Shown here: positions 38,520-46,687 of the stretch, piece after piece
Position numbering within the stretch: the stretch's first letter is position 1
Layout of the letters: each line of letters opens with the position of its first letter
Assembly (NCBI RefSeq): GCF_036226525.1
Contig: NZ_CP108487.1
Span: 930,001-994,000, forward strand
Length of the DNA stretch: 64,000 nt
Direction: 5' to 3'
Source of the DNA: Kribbella sp. NBC_01245
GTDB taxonomy: Bacteria > Actinomycetota > Actinomycetes > Propionibacteriales > Kribbellaceae
The notes under the pieces: model-generated
Databases searched by the model: none
What the model was told of the DNA's origin: nothing
The model's input: only the letters and a program-made list of their open reading frames with translations
Translations under genes and position numbers: made by a program

Positions 38520-39551
38520 CTATAAGCGACCCGCTGCCGACAATCGCTGGATCACCGCCTGGTGTGGCACGGCGTGACTGACGCGACCACCCTTACCGGT
38601 CGTCGTGACGGCGCCGAACAGTGAGTTCAAGAGCGACTCCTCAACGGTGTCCATGACGGCGCCGAAGACCGGGTTGATCTCCCCGTCGGGGATGGCCGGC
38701 TGATCGGATTGCGCCGTGCTGAACGCGATCGCGTAGTCGCCGCTGGCATTGCTGTACGACGCTCCCACCCGACCCATCGCGAAAATGGCGCGCCGGGCGA
38801 CTCGTCCGAGCTGGCGGGCGTCCAGAGGTACGTCGGTGGCCACCACGATCATGCACGAGTTGCCGGGCGGTTCGGTTCGATCAGCGTCCGGAATGAGCTC
38901 ATCGACCGGCAGCGGAACACCGAGAGCGGTGAGAACTCCACCGAAGTTGGACTGGACGAGGGCGCCGATAGTCGCCTGGCGCCCGAGCACCCGCACAGTC
39001 CTGGAGGACGTCCCGATACCGGCCTTGAAACCGAGAGCGGCCGTTCCAGTGCCCGCCCCGACGCAGCCTTCCATCGGCGGTTCGCCGGACGCCCCGGTGA
39101 TAGCGGCGAGCACGTGCTCCTCGGTGATCGGGCGCCGGCGGATATCCGATAGATGGCCGTCGTTGGTCTCGCCTACCAGCGGGTTGAACGACAATCCGTC
39201 CGGCCTGCGGTCCATCAGATAACTCAATAGCGCGTCTGCGGCCCGGAACACGGACAGGGTGGCAGTGAGGACGATTGGCGACTCCAGTACGCCCAGTTCG
39301 TCGACCTGGGTCGAGCCGACGAGCTTCCCGTGCCCGTTGCCCGAATACACGGCGGCCGGCAAGGTCCACCGTTCCGGGCCAAGCTGACTCGGTACGACGG
39401 CAGTGACACCGGTATGCAGGTCGATACCGTCGTCGATGGTCGTGTGACCGACCAGGATCCCGTCGACGTCGGTGATCGCGTTGTGACGACCGGTGGGCAA
39501 CGTGCCAACGACGACTCCGAGGTCACGGGCGCGGCGGCCTAACTGATTCAC
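38520..39551 (-). CDS. P1-family peptidase (DmpA-like aminopeptidase)
   Basis: A GTG at 39551 has ACAGGAG five bases upstream and gives 343 residues; an ATG at 39602 with no clear ribosome site is the alternative. The family is recognised by NAITDVDGILVGHTTI, PVGETNDGHLSDIRRR and GCVGAGTGTAALGFKAGIGTSSR. The segment EPPGNSCMIVVATDVPL holds the Asn-Ser bond at which the precursor splits itself, leaving Ser as N-terminal nucleophile. Members act on D- or L-amino-acid amides or beta-peptides. No signal peptide is seen. The stop is two bases from the convergent GH6 stop, so both genes share the 3' region. Confidence 0.85.
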   Translation of the reverse strand: MNQLGRRARDLGVVVGTLPTGRHNAITDVDGILVGHTTIDDGIDLHTGVTAVVPSQLGPERWTLPAAVYSGNGHGKLVGSTQVDELGVLESPIVLTATLSVFRAADALLSYLMDRRPDGLSFNPLVGETNDGHLSDIRRRPITEEHVLAAITGASGEPPMEGCVGAGTGTAALGFKAGIGTSSRTVRVLGRQATIGALVQSNFGGVLTALGVPLPVDELIPDADRTEPPGNSCMIVVATDVPLDARQLGRVARRAIFAMGRVGASYSNASGDYAIAFSTAQSDQPAIPDGEINPVFGAVMDTVEESLLNSLFGAVTTTGKGGRVSHAVPHQAVIQRLSAAGRL

Positions 39552-39623
39552 GATGCTCCTGTCGTCGACGGACGGTACGGCGATGCGAGCATCTTGCGGC
39601 ATCTGGCGGGTCGAGTTCGCCGG

Positions 39624-39671
39624 GCGCCTCGCTCGAGGCCGGCAGGGGACTGCGGCCGCCGAGCGAGGCGC
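39624..39671 (-). terminator. Terminator hairpin after the GH5 gene
   Basis: GCGCCTCGCTCG (39624-39635) and its exact complement (39660-39671) form a 12-bp outer stem, with an inner GGCCG/CGGCC pair (39637-39641 with 39653-39657). Confidence 0.65.
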
Positions 39672-39700
39672 TGGGCTACTTGGGACCAGGGGCCGGGCTG

Positions 39701-40900
39701 CTACCAGCCGGCGCCGTACCGGATGTCATTGATGATTTCCTGTTGGGTCACCGAATTGGAGCTCCGGTTGAAGAGCGCGAAGCCGTAGCGCCCGTTTACG
39801 CCGTTGTCCCAGTAGAAGGTCGCCGCGCCGTATCGCTTGGCGGTGGCCGCGACGGCATACCCGAAGTCGGCACGATAGCGGTTGTTCGACCAGTCGAACG
39901 AGGTCTTGTCGATCGAACCGAACTCGCCGACGACTACCGGATATCCTCGCACGACGAACTTGTCGTACATCAGTTTCAACTGCGAATTCAAATAGTCTTC
40001 CTGTCCCCAGGTCGACTTTCTCCGCGGATCGGTGGACGCGCGTCCCCACTGCGTAATGGTGCCGTTTTCTTCGCCGGCGAAATCCCAGGGAGCGTAGTAG
40101 TGAACCGAGATCATGATCCGGCGCTCAGTACTGGGAATGGTGGGGTCTCGATACTGGTCCGTCGGGACCACGAAGCCGTAGTTCCCGGCGGTGTAATCGA
40201 TGTTCGTGTTCCAGCCGGGAACGAGCAGCCATCTCGAACTGTTCTTCCCGCCGGATCTCCGGACGGTGTCCACGAAGATCTGGTTGTAAGCGTTGATGTT
40301 CGAGTAGCACGGCTGGGTCGGGCGGCCGTACTGACCGTCGAAATTCTCGTTCATCGATTCGAGGATCAGGCGATGATCGTAGTTCTGGAACCGCCACGCG
40401 ATCTGTTGCCAGACGTTCTGGTACTTGGCCTTGATCGCCGTCTGGTTGGAGGCATCGCAGATCAGCCAGGCGTAGGGGATGGACTTGTAGCCGTCGCCGT
40501 GCATGTTGATCATCACGTGCATGCCCCGGTTGTAGGCATAGTCGACGACCTGCTGGATCCTGTTCAGCCAGGCGGAATTGATCGTGTAGTTCGGACCGGG
40601 GCCGATGTGCCGCAGGTAGGAGACCGGGATGCGGATCGATTTGAATCCGGCCGCCTTGACCTTGTCAATGAGCGCCTGGGTGACGGTCGGATTTCCCCAC
40701 GCCGTCTCGCTCGGGTATCCGTTGGAGTTGGCCTCCAGTGCATTTCCGAGATTCCAGCCGGCGCCCAGGTCGGCCACGATTGTGGCAGCGCTCGATTGCG
40801 CCTTGGTGTCGGCCGATGCGATGTTCAGGGGTACGGCTACGGAAACCGTCAATATGGCGGCAAGGAAAATGCTCCTGATCTTGCCTATTCTGGGCGCCAT
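39701..40900 (-). CDS. Secreted GH5-family glycoside hydrolase
   Basis: The 399-residue protein starts at 40900 with a signal peptide ending NIASADT. The GH5 barrel is shown by GAGWNLGNALEA, FKSIRIPVSYLRHIG, HGDGYKS, the acid/base Glu in ESMNENFDG, VHYYAPWDFAGE, and the nucleophile Glu in VVVGEFGSID. The NEN motif (not NEP) and the HYYAPWDF box suggest an endo-glucanase-type subfamily. There is no CBM. Some stretches are much lower in G+C than the neighbours (by hand count 39961-40020 is about 45%). The gene has its own palindromic operator and terminator, so it is regulated apart from GH48/GH6. Confidence 0.85.
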   Translation of the reverse strand: MAPRIGKIRSIFLAAILTVSVAVPLNIASADTKAQSSAATIVADLGAGWNLGNALEANSNGYPSETAWGNPTVTQALIDKVKAAGFKSIRIPVSYLRHIGPGPNYTINSAWLNRIQQVVDYAYNRGMHVMINMHGDGYKSIPYAWLICDASNQTAIKAKYQNVWQQIAWRFQNYDHRLILESMNENFDGQYGRPTQPCYSNINAYNQIFVDTVRRSGGKNSSRWLLVPGWNTNIDYTAGNYGFVVPTDQYRDPTIPSTERRIMISVHYYAPWDFAGEENGTITQWGRASTDPRRKSTWGQEDYLNSQLKLMYDKFVVRGYPVVVGEFGSIDKTSFDWSNNRYRADFGYAVAATAKRYGAATFYWDNGVNGRYGFALFNRSSNSVTQQEIINDIRYGAGW

Positions 40901-40955
40901 ACTTATTGCCTCACTTCTTGTCTCAAGGATCTCGTGGGGGCAGGGCGGGTGGTTG

Positions 40956-40969
40956 TCGAAGCGCTTCGA
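40956..40969. promoter_or_regulatory. Palindromic LacI-type operator upstream of the GH5 gene
   Basis: TCGAAGCGCTTCGA is a perfect 14-bp palindrome with a central CG, 56 bases before the GH5 start. The flanks extend it partly (TTG...TAA). It differs from the CelR and the 42-49 kb motifs, so a different LacI-family protein is expected. Confidence 0.6.
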
Positions 40970-41126
40970 TAACTGATGTTCGCGAATCCTGTGAAGGTGC
41001 ACAGCGGGTAGGCGGCGGTTCGTGTAGATGGAACCGCATCGGGTGGGCCTGCGCAAGAGTCAGTAGACAGAAATCTGGGAGCGAGCCGTAGAAAGTGTCA
41101 ACTATCACCCCACGCACACTCGCCGC

Positions 41127-42092
41127 CTACCTGAGAGAGGAGGGCCGCATCAGGCTCAGCTTGGCCACGGTGTGGGCCTGAATATCCGGATAGGGGCCAT
41201 CGGCAACCTGCGCTATGACGGCCCGCATGTGTTCCTCGGCCGGCTCGGCCACGCCGTCGTAGACCGCGACGAACAGTTCCCTCGCGCGGCCGCGTGGCCA
41301 GTCCGGCGGCATCAGTTCGTCCGGGAGCAGCGGGTCCAAGCTTGGAAAACGGCGATACGTGTCCATCACCTCGGTCCGGGCTGACACGGCATCTGCGCCG
41401 GTGATGGCACCGGACGAGATCCGGGGGAGCAGCGGTTCCCACCGCCGGCTGAAGGTTTCGTACTGCTCGGCGATGCCTTCGATGTCCCAGGCGTGAATGG
41501 GGTTGCGGGTAGCCTCCGACTGGAAGTGCACGTGCTGCGCGCGGAATACCGTCATGACTCCGGGGTTCACGGCAACCAGTTCCGCGTGTTGCTGTTCTGT
41601 CAGTGGGTGCGGCGACACCCAGACCCCGTCGTACAGAGGCGCGAAGCCCCACCAGCGCAGTTGAGCTCGTACGGAACTCCGCCCGGCCTTCTCCTCCTTC
41701 GGCAGGGTGAAGCCGACGAGGGTCCAGGAGCCGTCCCAGGAGTCTGCCTCGGCGGCGAACCTAGCGATCGAACTGCCGCCGACCAACAGGTTGTCCGCCG
41801 CGGGCTCGGTCAGGCGATAGTCGGTGTGCCGGCGCTGCCGTCTGCCTTCCAGGACACCGCGGCGGGCCAGCCGGCTGACCGCGGCCCGCGCGGCGCCCGT
41901 GGTCACACCGAACTCACCCAGCACGACCACAATCGCCGTACTCGGCAACCAGGCCCGAGTGCGCAGGGTGTAGTCCGCGATCAGTGTCACCGCCAGGCCC
42001 TGGGGTGAGCTGCCGCTCTGCCGACGCGGCAACCGAACCGAGCCGCCGGCGACGTCCGGGAAGATCTCGTTGACATCGAACAGGCTGACCAC
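41127..42092 (-). CDS. PaaX-family transcriptional regulator
   Basis: From the GTG at 42092 (GGAG about nine bases upstream) the protein is 321 residues; the frame extends to 42167 with no better start. The N-terminal winged helix is seen in VVVLGEFGVTTGAARAAVSRLARRGVLEGRR. The middle and C-terminal PaaX parts follow (WTLVGFTLPKEEKAGRSSVRAQL, LYDGVWVSPHPLTEQQHAEL, RKFPSLDPLLP-type segment). PaaX-type proteins repress aromatic-acid pathways in response to CoA thioesters. No such pathway lies beside it; the gene sits between GH5 and lacI. Confidence 0.82.
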   Translation of the reverse strand: MVSLFDVNEIFPDVAGGSVRLPRRQSGSSPQGLAVTLIADYTLRTRAWLPSTAIVVVLGEFGVTTGAARAAVSRLARRGVLEGRRQRRHTDYRLTEPAADNLLVGGSSIARFAAEADSWDGSWTLVGFTLPKEEKAGRSSVRAQLRWWGFAPLYDGVWVSPHPLTEQQHAELVAVNPGVMTVFRAQHVHFQSEATRNPIHAWDIEGIAEQYETFSRRWEPLLPRISSGAITGADAVSARTEVMDTYRRFPSLDPLLPDELMPPDWPRGRARELFVAVYDGVAEPAEEHMRAVIAQVADGPYPDIQAHTVAKLSLMRPSSLR

Positions 42093-42198
42093 GGTGTGCT
42101 CCGGCGCGGATCGGCATGAGGGCGCGACGCTCACCCTATCGAGACGGGCATCCAAAGGCGCTGACAATCCAGTACGACACCGCCGTTGTCGCGGACGG

Positions 42199-42212
42199 TG
42201 TGAACGTACACA
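42199..42212. promoter_or_regulatory. LacI-type operator A, upstream of lacI gene
   Basis: TGTGAACGTACACA is the exact reverse complement of operator B (43490-43503). It lies 87 bases before the LacI-family gene and 107 bases from the PaaX start, which fits autoregulation. Confidence 0.65.
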
Positions 42213-42298
42213 GGCGGTTCACAACCAGGCGAGTGTCAGCCTGGCAGTACGTCGTGGCGAGGTAAAGTCGTGACCACGACTGCGGCAGATGAGGATCG

Positions 42299-43345
42299 AT
42301 GACGGACACTGCGCCAGACCGGAGCGGGCGAGCTCGAACCAAGCGCCCGCCGACCATCCACGACGTCGCCGCGCACGCGGGGGTTTCACGCGGTACCGTC
42401 TCACGCGTTCTGCAGGGCGGGCGCAATGTCAGCCCGGCCGCCCAGGAGGCGGTCAACGCCGCGATCCGCAAGCTGGACTACGTGGTGAACCGGGCGGCGC
42501 GCAGTCTGGTCACCCAGCGGGCCGGGTCGGTCGCGTTCCTGCTGTCAGAGACCCAGGACGTGTTCTTCGAGGATCCCAATTTCACGACCCTGCTGCGCAG
42601 TTGCACCGCAGCCCTCGCCGACCACGACATCCCGCTGGTCCTGATCACGGCGGGTACGGAGGCGGAGCGCCGTCGCATCGCCCCATACCTCTCGGCGCAC
42701 CACGTTGACGGCGTGCTGCTGTTCTCCTCGCATCGCGGCAATCCCATGATCGAGCACCTGCAGCGGGCCGGTCTGCCGTTCGTTTGCTGTGGCAAGCCGC
42801 TCGGCCGGCATGGCGCCGTGTCGTACGTGGCAGCAGATGACCGCGAGGGCGCCCGGACCATGGTCCGGTATCTGTTCGAGTCCGGCCGGCGGCGCATCGC
42901 GACGATCGCCGGTCCGCAGGACACGCCCGGTGGATTGGAGCGGCTGCTGGGCTATCGCGAGATGCTCTCGGAGCACGGCGTGCGCTTTGCGAAGCGCCTG
43001 GTGGCGATCGGCGACTACAGCCGTGCGAGCGGCGAAGCTTGCATGCGGCAACTGCTCGCCCAGGAGCCGGATCTCGACGCCGTCTTCGTCGCGTCGGATC
43101 TCATGGCTGAAGGTGCGATGAGCGCGATCGAGCGCGCCGGTCTGCGCATTCCCGACGACGTCGCCGTTGGCGGCTTCGACGATTCACCGGTCGCGACCGG
43201 GCTCGACCCGCAGCTGACCACGATCCGGCAGCCGTGGGACCGGATCAGCGAGACCATGGTGCGCCAGCTGCTGGCTCAGATCGATGGCGAAGGGTTGGCC
43301 ACCGTGATCCTGCCGACGGAGCTGGTCATCCGCGCGTCGGCCTGA
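42299..43345 (+). CDS. LacI-family transcriptional regulator of the pectin locus
   Basis: The 348-residue protein has a lambda-repressor-like helix-turn-helix (about 18-65; HDVAAHAGVSRGTVSRVL) with the hinge helix VVNRAARSLVTQRAG. The ligand-binding domain (about 75-345) contains FLLSETQDVFFEDPNF, GRRRIATIAGP, DAVFVASDLMAEGAMSAI and GGFDDSPVATGLDP. It is probably a sugar-responsive repressor. Operator copies lie upstream of itself, the CE12-PL11 pair and the GH16/importer divergence. GAGGA precedes the ATG. Confidence 0.88.
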   Translation: MTDTAPDRSGRARTKRPPTIHDVAAHAGVSRGTVSRVLQGGRNVSPAAQEAVNAAIRKLDYVVNRAARSLVTQRAGSVAFLLSETQDVFFEDPNFTTLLRSCTAALADHDIPLVLITAGTEAERRRIAPYLSAHHVDGVLLFSSHRGNPMIEHLQRAGLPFVCCGKPLGRHGAVSYVAADDREGARTMVRYLFESGRRRIATIAGPQDTPGGLERLLGYREMLSEHGVRFAKRLVAIGDYSRASGEACMRQLLAQEPDLDAVFVASDLMAEGAMSAIERAGLRIPDDVAVGGFDDSPVATGLDPQLTTIRQPWDRISETMVRQLLAQIDGEGLATVILPTELVIRASA

Positions 43346-43489
43346 CCGCACCGCCCTTTCCTGCCACGGCACGTGACGGCTTCAGGTCACGGGCGGTTTG
43401 ACAGTTGTTGACAACTTCAGCCCGAAGAAGCTGTCCGTACCCCGCCTCAGCGGCCTCGCCGCGGTGTGGCGGCGGCTCCTGCCGATCGC

Positions 43490-43503
43490 TGTGTACGTTC
43501 ACA
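43490..43503. promoter_or_regulatory. LacI-type operator B
   Basis: TGTGTACGTTCACA, part of the 16-bp CTGTGTACGTTCACAG with near-perfect dyad symmetry. It is the reverse complement of operator A. Confidence 0.68.
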
Positions 43504-43578
43504 GAATTCGCATCCTGGCCTTGTCAGGCGCACGAACATGCGCTTTCATCTCCGAGAACAATGCGTTGACTGTGAGTG

Positions 43579-43592
43579 TGGGTACGTTCACA
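43579..43592. promoter_or_regulatory. LacI-type operator C
   Basis: TGGGTACGTTCACA differs from operator B at one position. It lies just after a TTGACT -35-like box and 104 bases before the CE12 start. Confidence 0.65.
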
Positions 43593-43695
43593 GTCTGCTG
43601 GACCAATCGTCCCCGCCCCGCCCGACGAACAGCCGCTGGACCCCGTAGCGGCAGCGCTGTTCCCCTCGTCCACAGCAAGGAAGAGGTACCGCCCC

Positions 43696-44739
43696 ATGAC
43701 CTTCAGATCCACGCTGGCTCTCACCACCTTCGCGGTGACCGCCGCCGCACTGGTACCGACCTCCAGTGCGGCGGCAGAGCAGGCGTTGCCCCCGCAGTGT
43801 TCGGGGACGTTGCCGATCAGATGCCACTTCAACGTTGCCCCAGGCAACTACCAGGTCACGGTCGACCTGGGCAGCCCGGACAAGGCGGCCAATACGTCGA
43901 TGTCGGTGGAAGCCCGACGACAGGTCCTCTCCGCGGTCTCGACCGGTGCGGGCCAGATCGTCCGCACCGGCGCGACAGTCAACGTCCGCGTACCCGAAGG
44001 GCAGCCAACGGGGCAGGGGGGAACCGGTACGTCGGGGCTCAGCATCACCTTCGGCGGGAGCGCGCCGGCGGTTCGGTCGCTGACGGTGGCGCCGGCAAGT
44101 GCCCCGATGGTGGTCTACCTCGCCGGTGACTCGACCGTGTGCGATCAGTTCTACGCGCCGTACGCCGGGTGGGGCCAGGCGCTTCCCACCCGGGTCGGCA
44201 GCGGCGCGGTGATCGCGAACTATGGGGATTCCGGCGAAAGCTCCGGCAGCTTCTTGTCCAACCGAGCGCTATTCCCGACGGTCAAGCCGCTGATCAAGAG
44301 CAAAGACCTGGTGTTCATCCAGTTCGGGCACAACGACAAGGACACCACCTCGACCGCGTTCCGGGACAACCTCGCCCGGATGGTCAGCGGTGTGCGTGAG
44401 CGGGGCGGTACGCCGGTGTTGGTGACGCCGCCGGTTCGGCGGCTTTTCAGCGGCAGCACGCTCACCCGGACCGCCCTGCACGTTAACAGCCGCGGCGTGG
44501 ATCTGCCCGCGGTGATGCGGACACTCGGCCGGAGCGCGAACGTCCCGGTGATCGACCTGACGGCGAAGAGCAAGGCGCTGGTGGAATCGCTCGGCGCCTC
44601 GGCCTCCCAGTCGCTTTATCTCACCCGGGAGAAGGGGGACAACACACACTTCTCCATGTACGGCGCGACGGAGATGTCGAAGCTCGTCGTCCAGGGCGTC
44701 CGCGAGCTCAACCTGCCGCTGGTTCCCTACCTGCGATGA
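43696..44739 (+). CDS. Rhamnogalacturonan acetylesterase (CE12, SGNH fold)
   Basis: The protein is 347 residues from ATG at 43696, with a signal peptide ending SSAAAEQ. Residues ~30-130 form an extra N-terminal beta domain. The SGNH core (about 135-345) has YLAGDSTVCDQF (Ser), FIQFGHNDKDT (Asn), and GDNTHFSMYGA (Asp-x-x-His). CE12 enzymes remove acetyl groups from galacturonic acid in rhamnogalacturonan-I, which opens the backbone to lyases. The stop overlaps the next frame (ATGA) and the PL11 start follows within 20 bases, so the two genes form an operon behind operators B and C. Confidence 0.87.
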   Translation: MTFRSTLALTTFAVTAAALVPTSSAAAEQALPPQCSGTLPIRCHFNVAPGNYQVTVDLGSPDKAANTSMSVEARRQVLSAVSTGAGQIVRTGATVNVRVPEGQPTGQGGTGTSGLSITFGGSAPAVRSLTVAPASAPMVVYLAGDSTVCDQFYAPYAGWGQALPTRVGSGAVIANYGDSGESSGSFLSNRALFPTVKPLIKSKDLVFIQFGHNDKDTTSTAFRDNLARMVSGVRERGGTPVLVTPPVRRLFSGSTLTRTALHVNSRGVDLPAVMRTLGRSANVPVIDLTAKSKALVESLGASASQSLYLTREKGDNTHFSMYGATEMSKLVVQGVRELNLPLVPYLR

Positions 44740-44759
44740 CCAACCGATTGGAGAATCCC

Positions 44760-46637
44760 ATGCAGAGATTGGCAATCAGCCGCCGGCTGGTCGTCGCGGC
44801 CGTCGGCATAGCGACAGTAGTCTTGGTGCCGAACACCACGGCGGGAGCGATCGATATCCCGCCCTCGGCGGCCACTCCGCAACCGGCGAAATCACAGACC
44901 GACAAGCTGAACCGCGGTGTGATCAGCGTGCACACCGCGAACGGCAACCGCGTCAGCTGGCGGCAACTCGCCGACGACCCGGCCGGCACCACCTTCAACG
45001 TCTACCGCAACGGCAGCAAGGTGAACCGCACACCGGTCAGCGGTGCGACCAGTTTCGTGGATGCCGGCGCCCCCGCGGGCTCCAAGTACACGGTGCGGTC
45101 CGTGGCCGACGGGGTCGAGCGGCAGTCCAAGTTCGCGGCGGAAGACTCGCTGACACTCAACGCTGTGAACGGTGCTACCGGGATCACGGCCAGTTCCAGG
45201 GACGTGCCGATCCAGCCTCCGGCGGGTGGTACGACGCCATCCGGCGAGAGGTACACCTATGTCGCGAACGACACGAGCGTGGGTGATCTCGACGGGGACG
45301 GGCAGTACGAGATCGTGCTGAAGTGGGACCCGACCAACGCCAAGGACAACGCCCAGGCCGGCTATACCGGAAACGTCTACCTGGACGCGTACAAGCTGAA
45401 TGGCACCAGGTTGTGGCGCATCGACCTCGGCCGCAACATCCGGGCCGGTGCGCATTACACGCAGTTCCAGGTGTTCGACTACGACGGTGACGGCCGTGCC
45501 GAGGTGGCGGTGAAGACCGCGGACGGCACCCGGTCCGGTACCGGCCAGGTGATCGGCAACGCGACCGCCAACCATCGCAACTCCAGCGGCTACATCCTGG
45601 CCGGTCCGGAGTTCTTGTCGGTGTTCCGCGGGACCGACGGCGCCGTGCTGGCGACCGCGAACTACCAGCCACCACGGGGAAACGTCTCGTCCTGGGGTGA
45701 CAACTACGGCAACCGCGTCGACCGCTTCCTCGCCGGTACGGCGTACCTGGACGGGACGCGGCCGAGCATCATCATGGCGCGCGGCTACTACACCCGCTCC
45801 GTCATCGCAGCGTGGGACTACCGCAACGGCGCGCTGACCCAGCGCTGGATCTTCGACTCCAATACGGCCGGCAGTCAGTGGGCCGGCAAGGGCAATCACA
45901 ACCTGTCGATCGCGGACGTGGATGCCGACGGTCGCGATGAGGTGATGTACGGCTCGATGGCGATTGACGACAACGGACGAGGTCTGTGGCAGAACAACAC
46001 CCACCACGGCGACGCGTACCACGTCAGCGACTTCATTCCGTCCCGTCCCGGACTCGAGGTGTTCAAGCCGTCGGAGTGGACCAACGAGCCGACGCACTGG
46101 ATGGGTGACGCGCGCACCGGTCAGATCATCTGGAGCGCGCCGTCGTGTGGTTGTGACAACGGCAGGGGAGTGGCCGCGGACATCTGGGCCGGCAACCGCG
46201 GTGCCGAGGCGTGGTCGGCGTCGGTCGGTGGCCTGCGCAGTGCCACCAACGGGAGCCAGGTCGCCGCACGCAAGCCGGGCTCGATCAACTTCGTGATCTG
46301 GTGGGACGGCGACGCCCAACGTGAGTTGCTCAACGGGACGCAGATCGACAAGTACGGCACGAGCGGCGACACCCGGCTGCTCACCGGCTCCGGCGTCTCG
46401 TCGAACAACGGCACCAAGTCGACGCCCGCGCTGTCGGCCGACATCCTCGGCGACTGGCGCGAGGAAGTGATCTGGCGGACGTCGGACAACCGCGCATTGC
46501 GGATCTACTCCACCACCGACAGCACCAGCATCACCCGTCCGTCCCTCATGCAAGACCGCCAGTACCGCGTAGCCGTCGCCTGGCAGAACACCGCTTACAA
46601 CCAGCCGCCCCACCCCAGCTTCGCCATCGGAAGCTGA
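44760..46637 (+). CDS. Rhamnogalacturonan lyase (PL11 family)
   Basis: ATG at 44760 is preferred because GGAG lies six bases upstream and the signal peptide (MQRLAISRRL...) follows; an ATG at 44736 is in frame. The 625-residue enzyme has the eight-bladed PL11 propeller with repeated calcium-binding loops: DLDGDGQYEIVLKWD, DYDGDGRAEVAVKTADGT and DVDADGRDEVMYG. Other family segments are LNRGVISV, HTHHGDAYHVSDFIP-like region and LADILGDWREEVIWRT. PL11 cleaves the rhamnose-galacturonate bond by beta-elimination. It is secreted and works after the acetylesterase encoded just upstream. Confidence 0.92.
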   Translation: MQRLAISRRLVVAAVGIATVVLVPNTTAGAIDIPPSAATPQPAKSQTDKLNRGVISVHTANGNRVSWRQLADDPAGTTFNVYRNGSKVNRTPVSGATSFVDAGAPAGSKYTVRSVADGVERQSKFAAEDSLTLNAVNGATGITASSRDVPIQPPAGGTTPSGERYTYVANDTSVGDLDGDGQYEIVLKWDPTNAKDNAQAGYTGNVYLDAYKLNGTRLWRIDLGRNIRAGAHYTQFQVFDYDGDGRAEVAVKTADGTRSGTGQVIGNATANHRNSSGYILAGPEFLSVFRGTDGAVLATANYQPPRGNVSSWGDNYGNRVDRFLAGTAYLDGTRPSIIMARGYYTRSVIAAWDYRNGALTQRWIFDSNTAGSQWAGKGNHNLSIADVDADGRDEVMYGSMAIDDNGRGLWQNNTHHGDAYHVSDFIPSRPGLEVFKPSEWTNEPTHWMGDARTGQIIWSAPSCGCDNGRGVAADIWAGNRGAEAWSASVGGLRSATNGSQVAARKPGSINFVIWWDGDAQRELLNGTQIDKYGTSGDTRLLTGSGVSSNNGTKSTPALSADILGDWREEVIWRTSDNRALRIYSTTDSTSITRPSLMQDRQYRVAVAWQNTAYNQPPHPSFAIGS

Positions 46638-46647
46638 GCTAACAGGC

Positions 46648-46687
46648 GAGCGGCCGTGATCGAGAACGCTCTCGATCACGGCCGCTC
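46648..46687. terminator. 17-bp perfect hairpin between convergent PL11 and XRE genes
   Basis: GAGCGGCCGTGATCGAG (46648-46664) and its exact complement (46671-46687) enclose AACGCT. The right arm reaches the XRE stop codon, so the last bases of that gene form part of the terminator. Confidence 0.75.

Larger units (their letters stand above)
43346..43695. other. Control region of the CE12-PL11 operon (350 bp)
   Basis: This non-coding stretch holds operators B and C. A TTGACA (43398-43403), a second TTGACA (43409-43414) and a TTGACT (43566-43571) are -35-like hexamers. The last one lies eight bases before operator C. No gene is evident in either strand, and no T-rich terminator for lacI was found. 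Confidence 0.5.
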
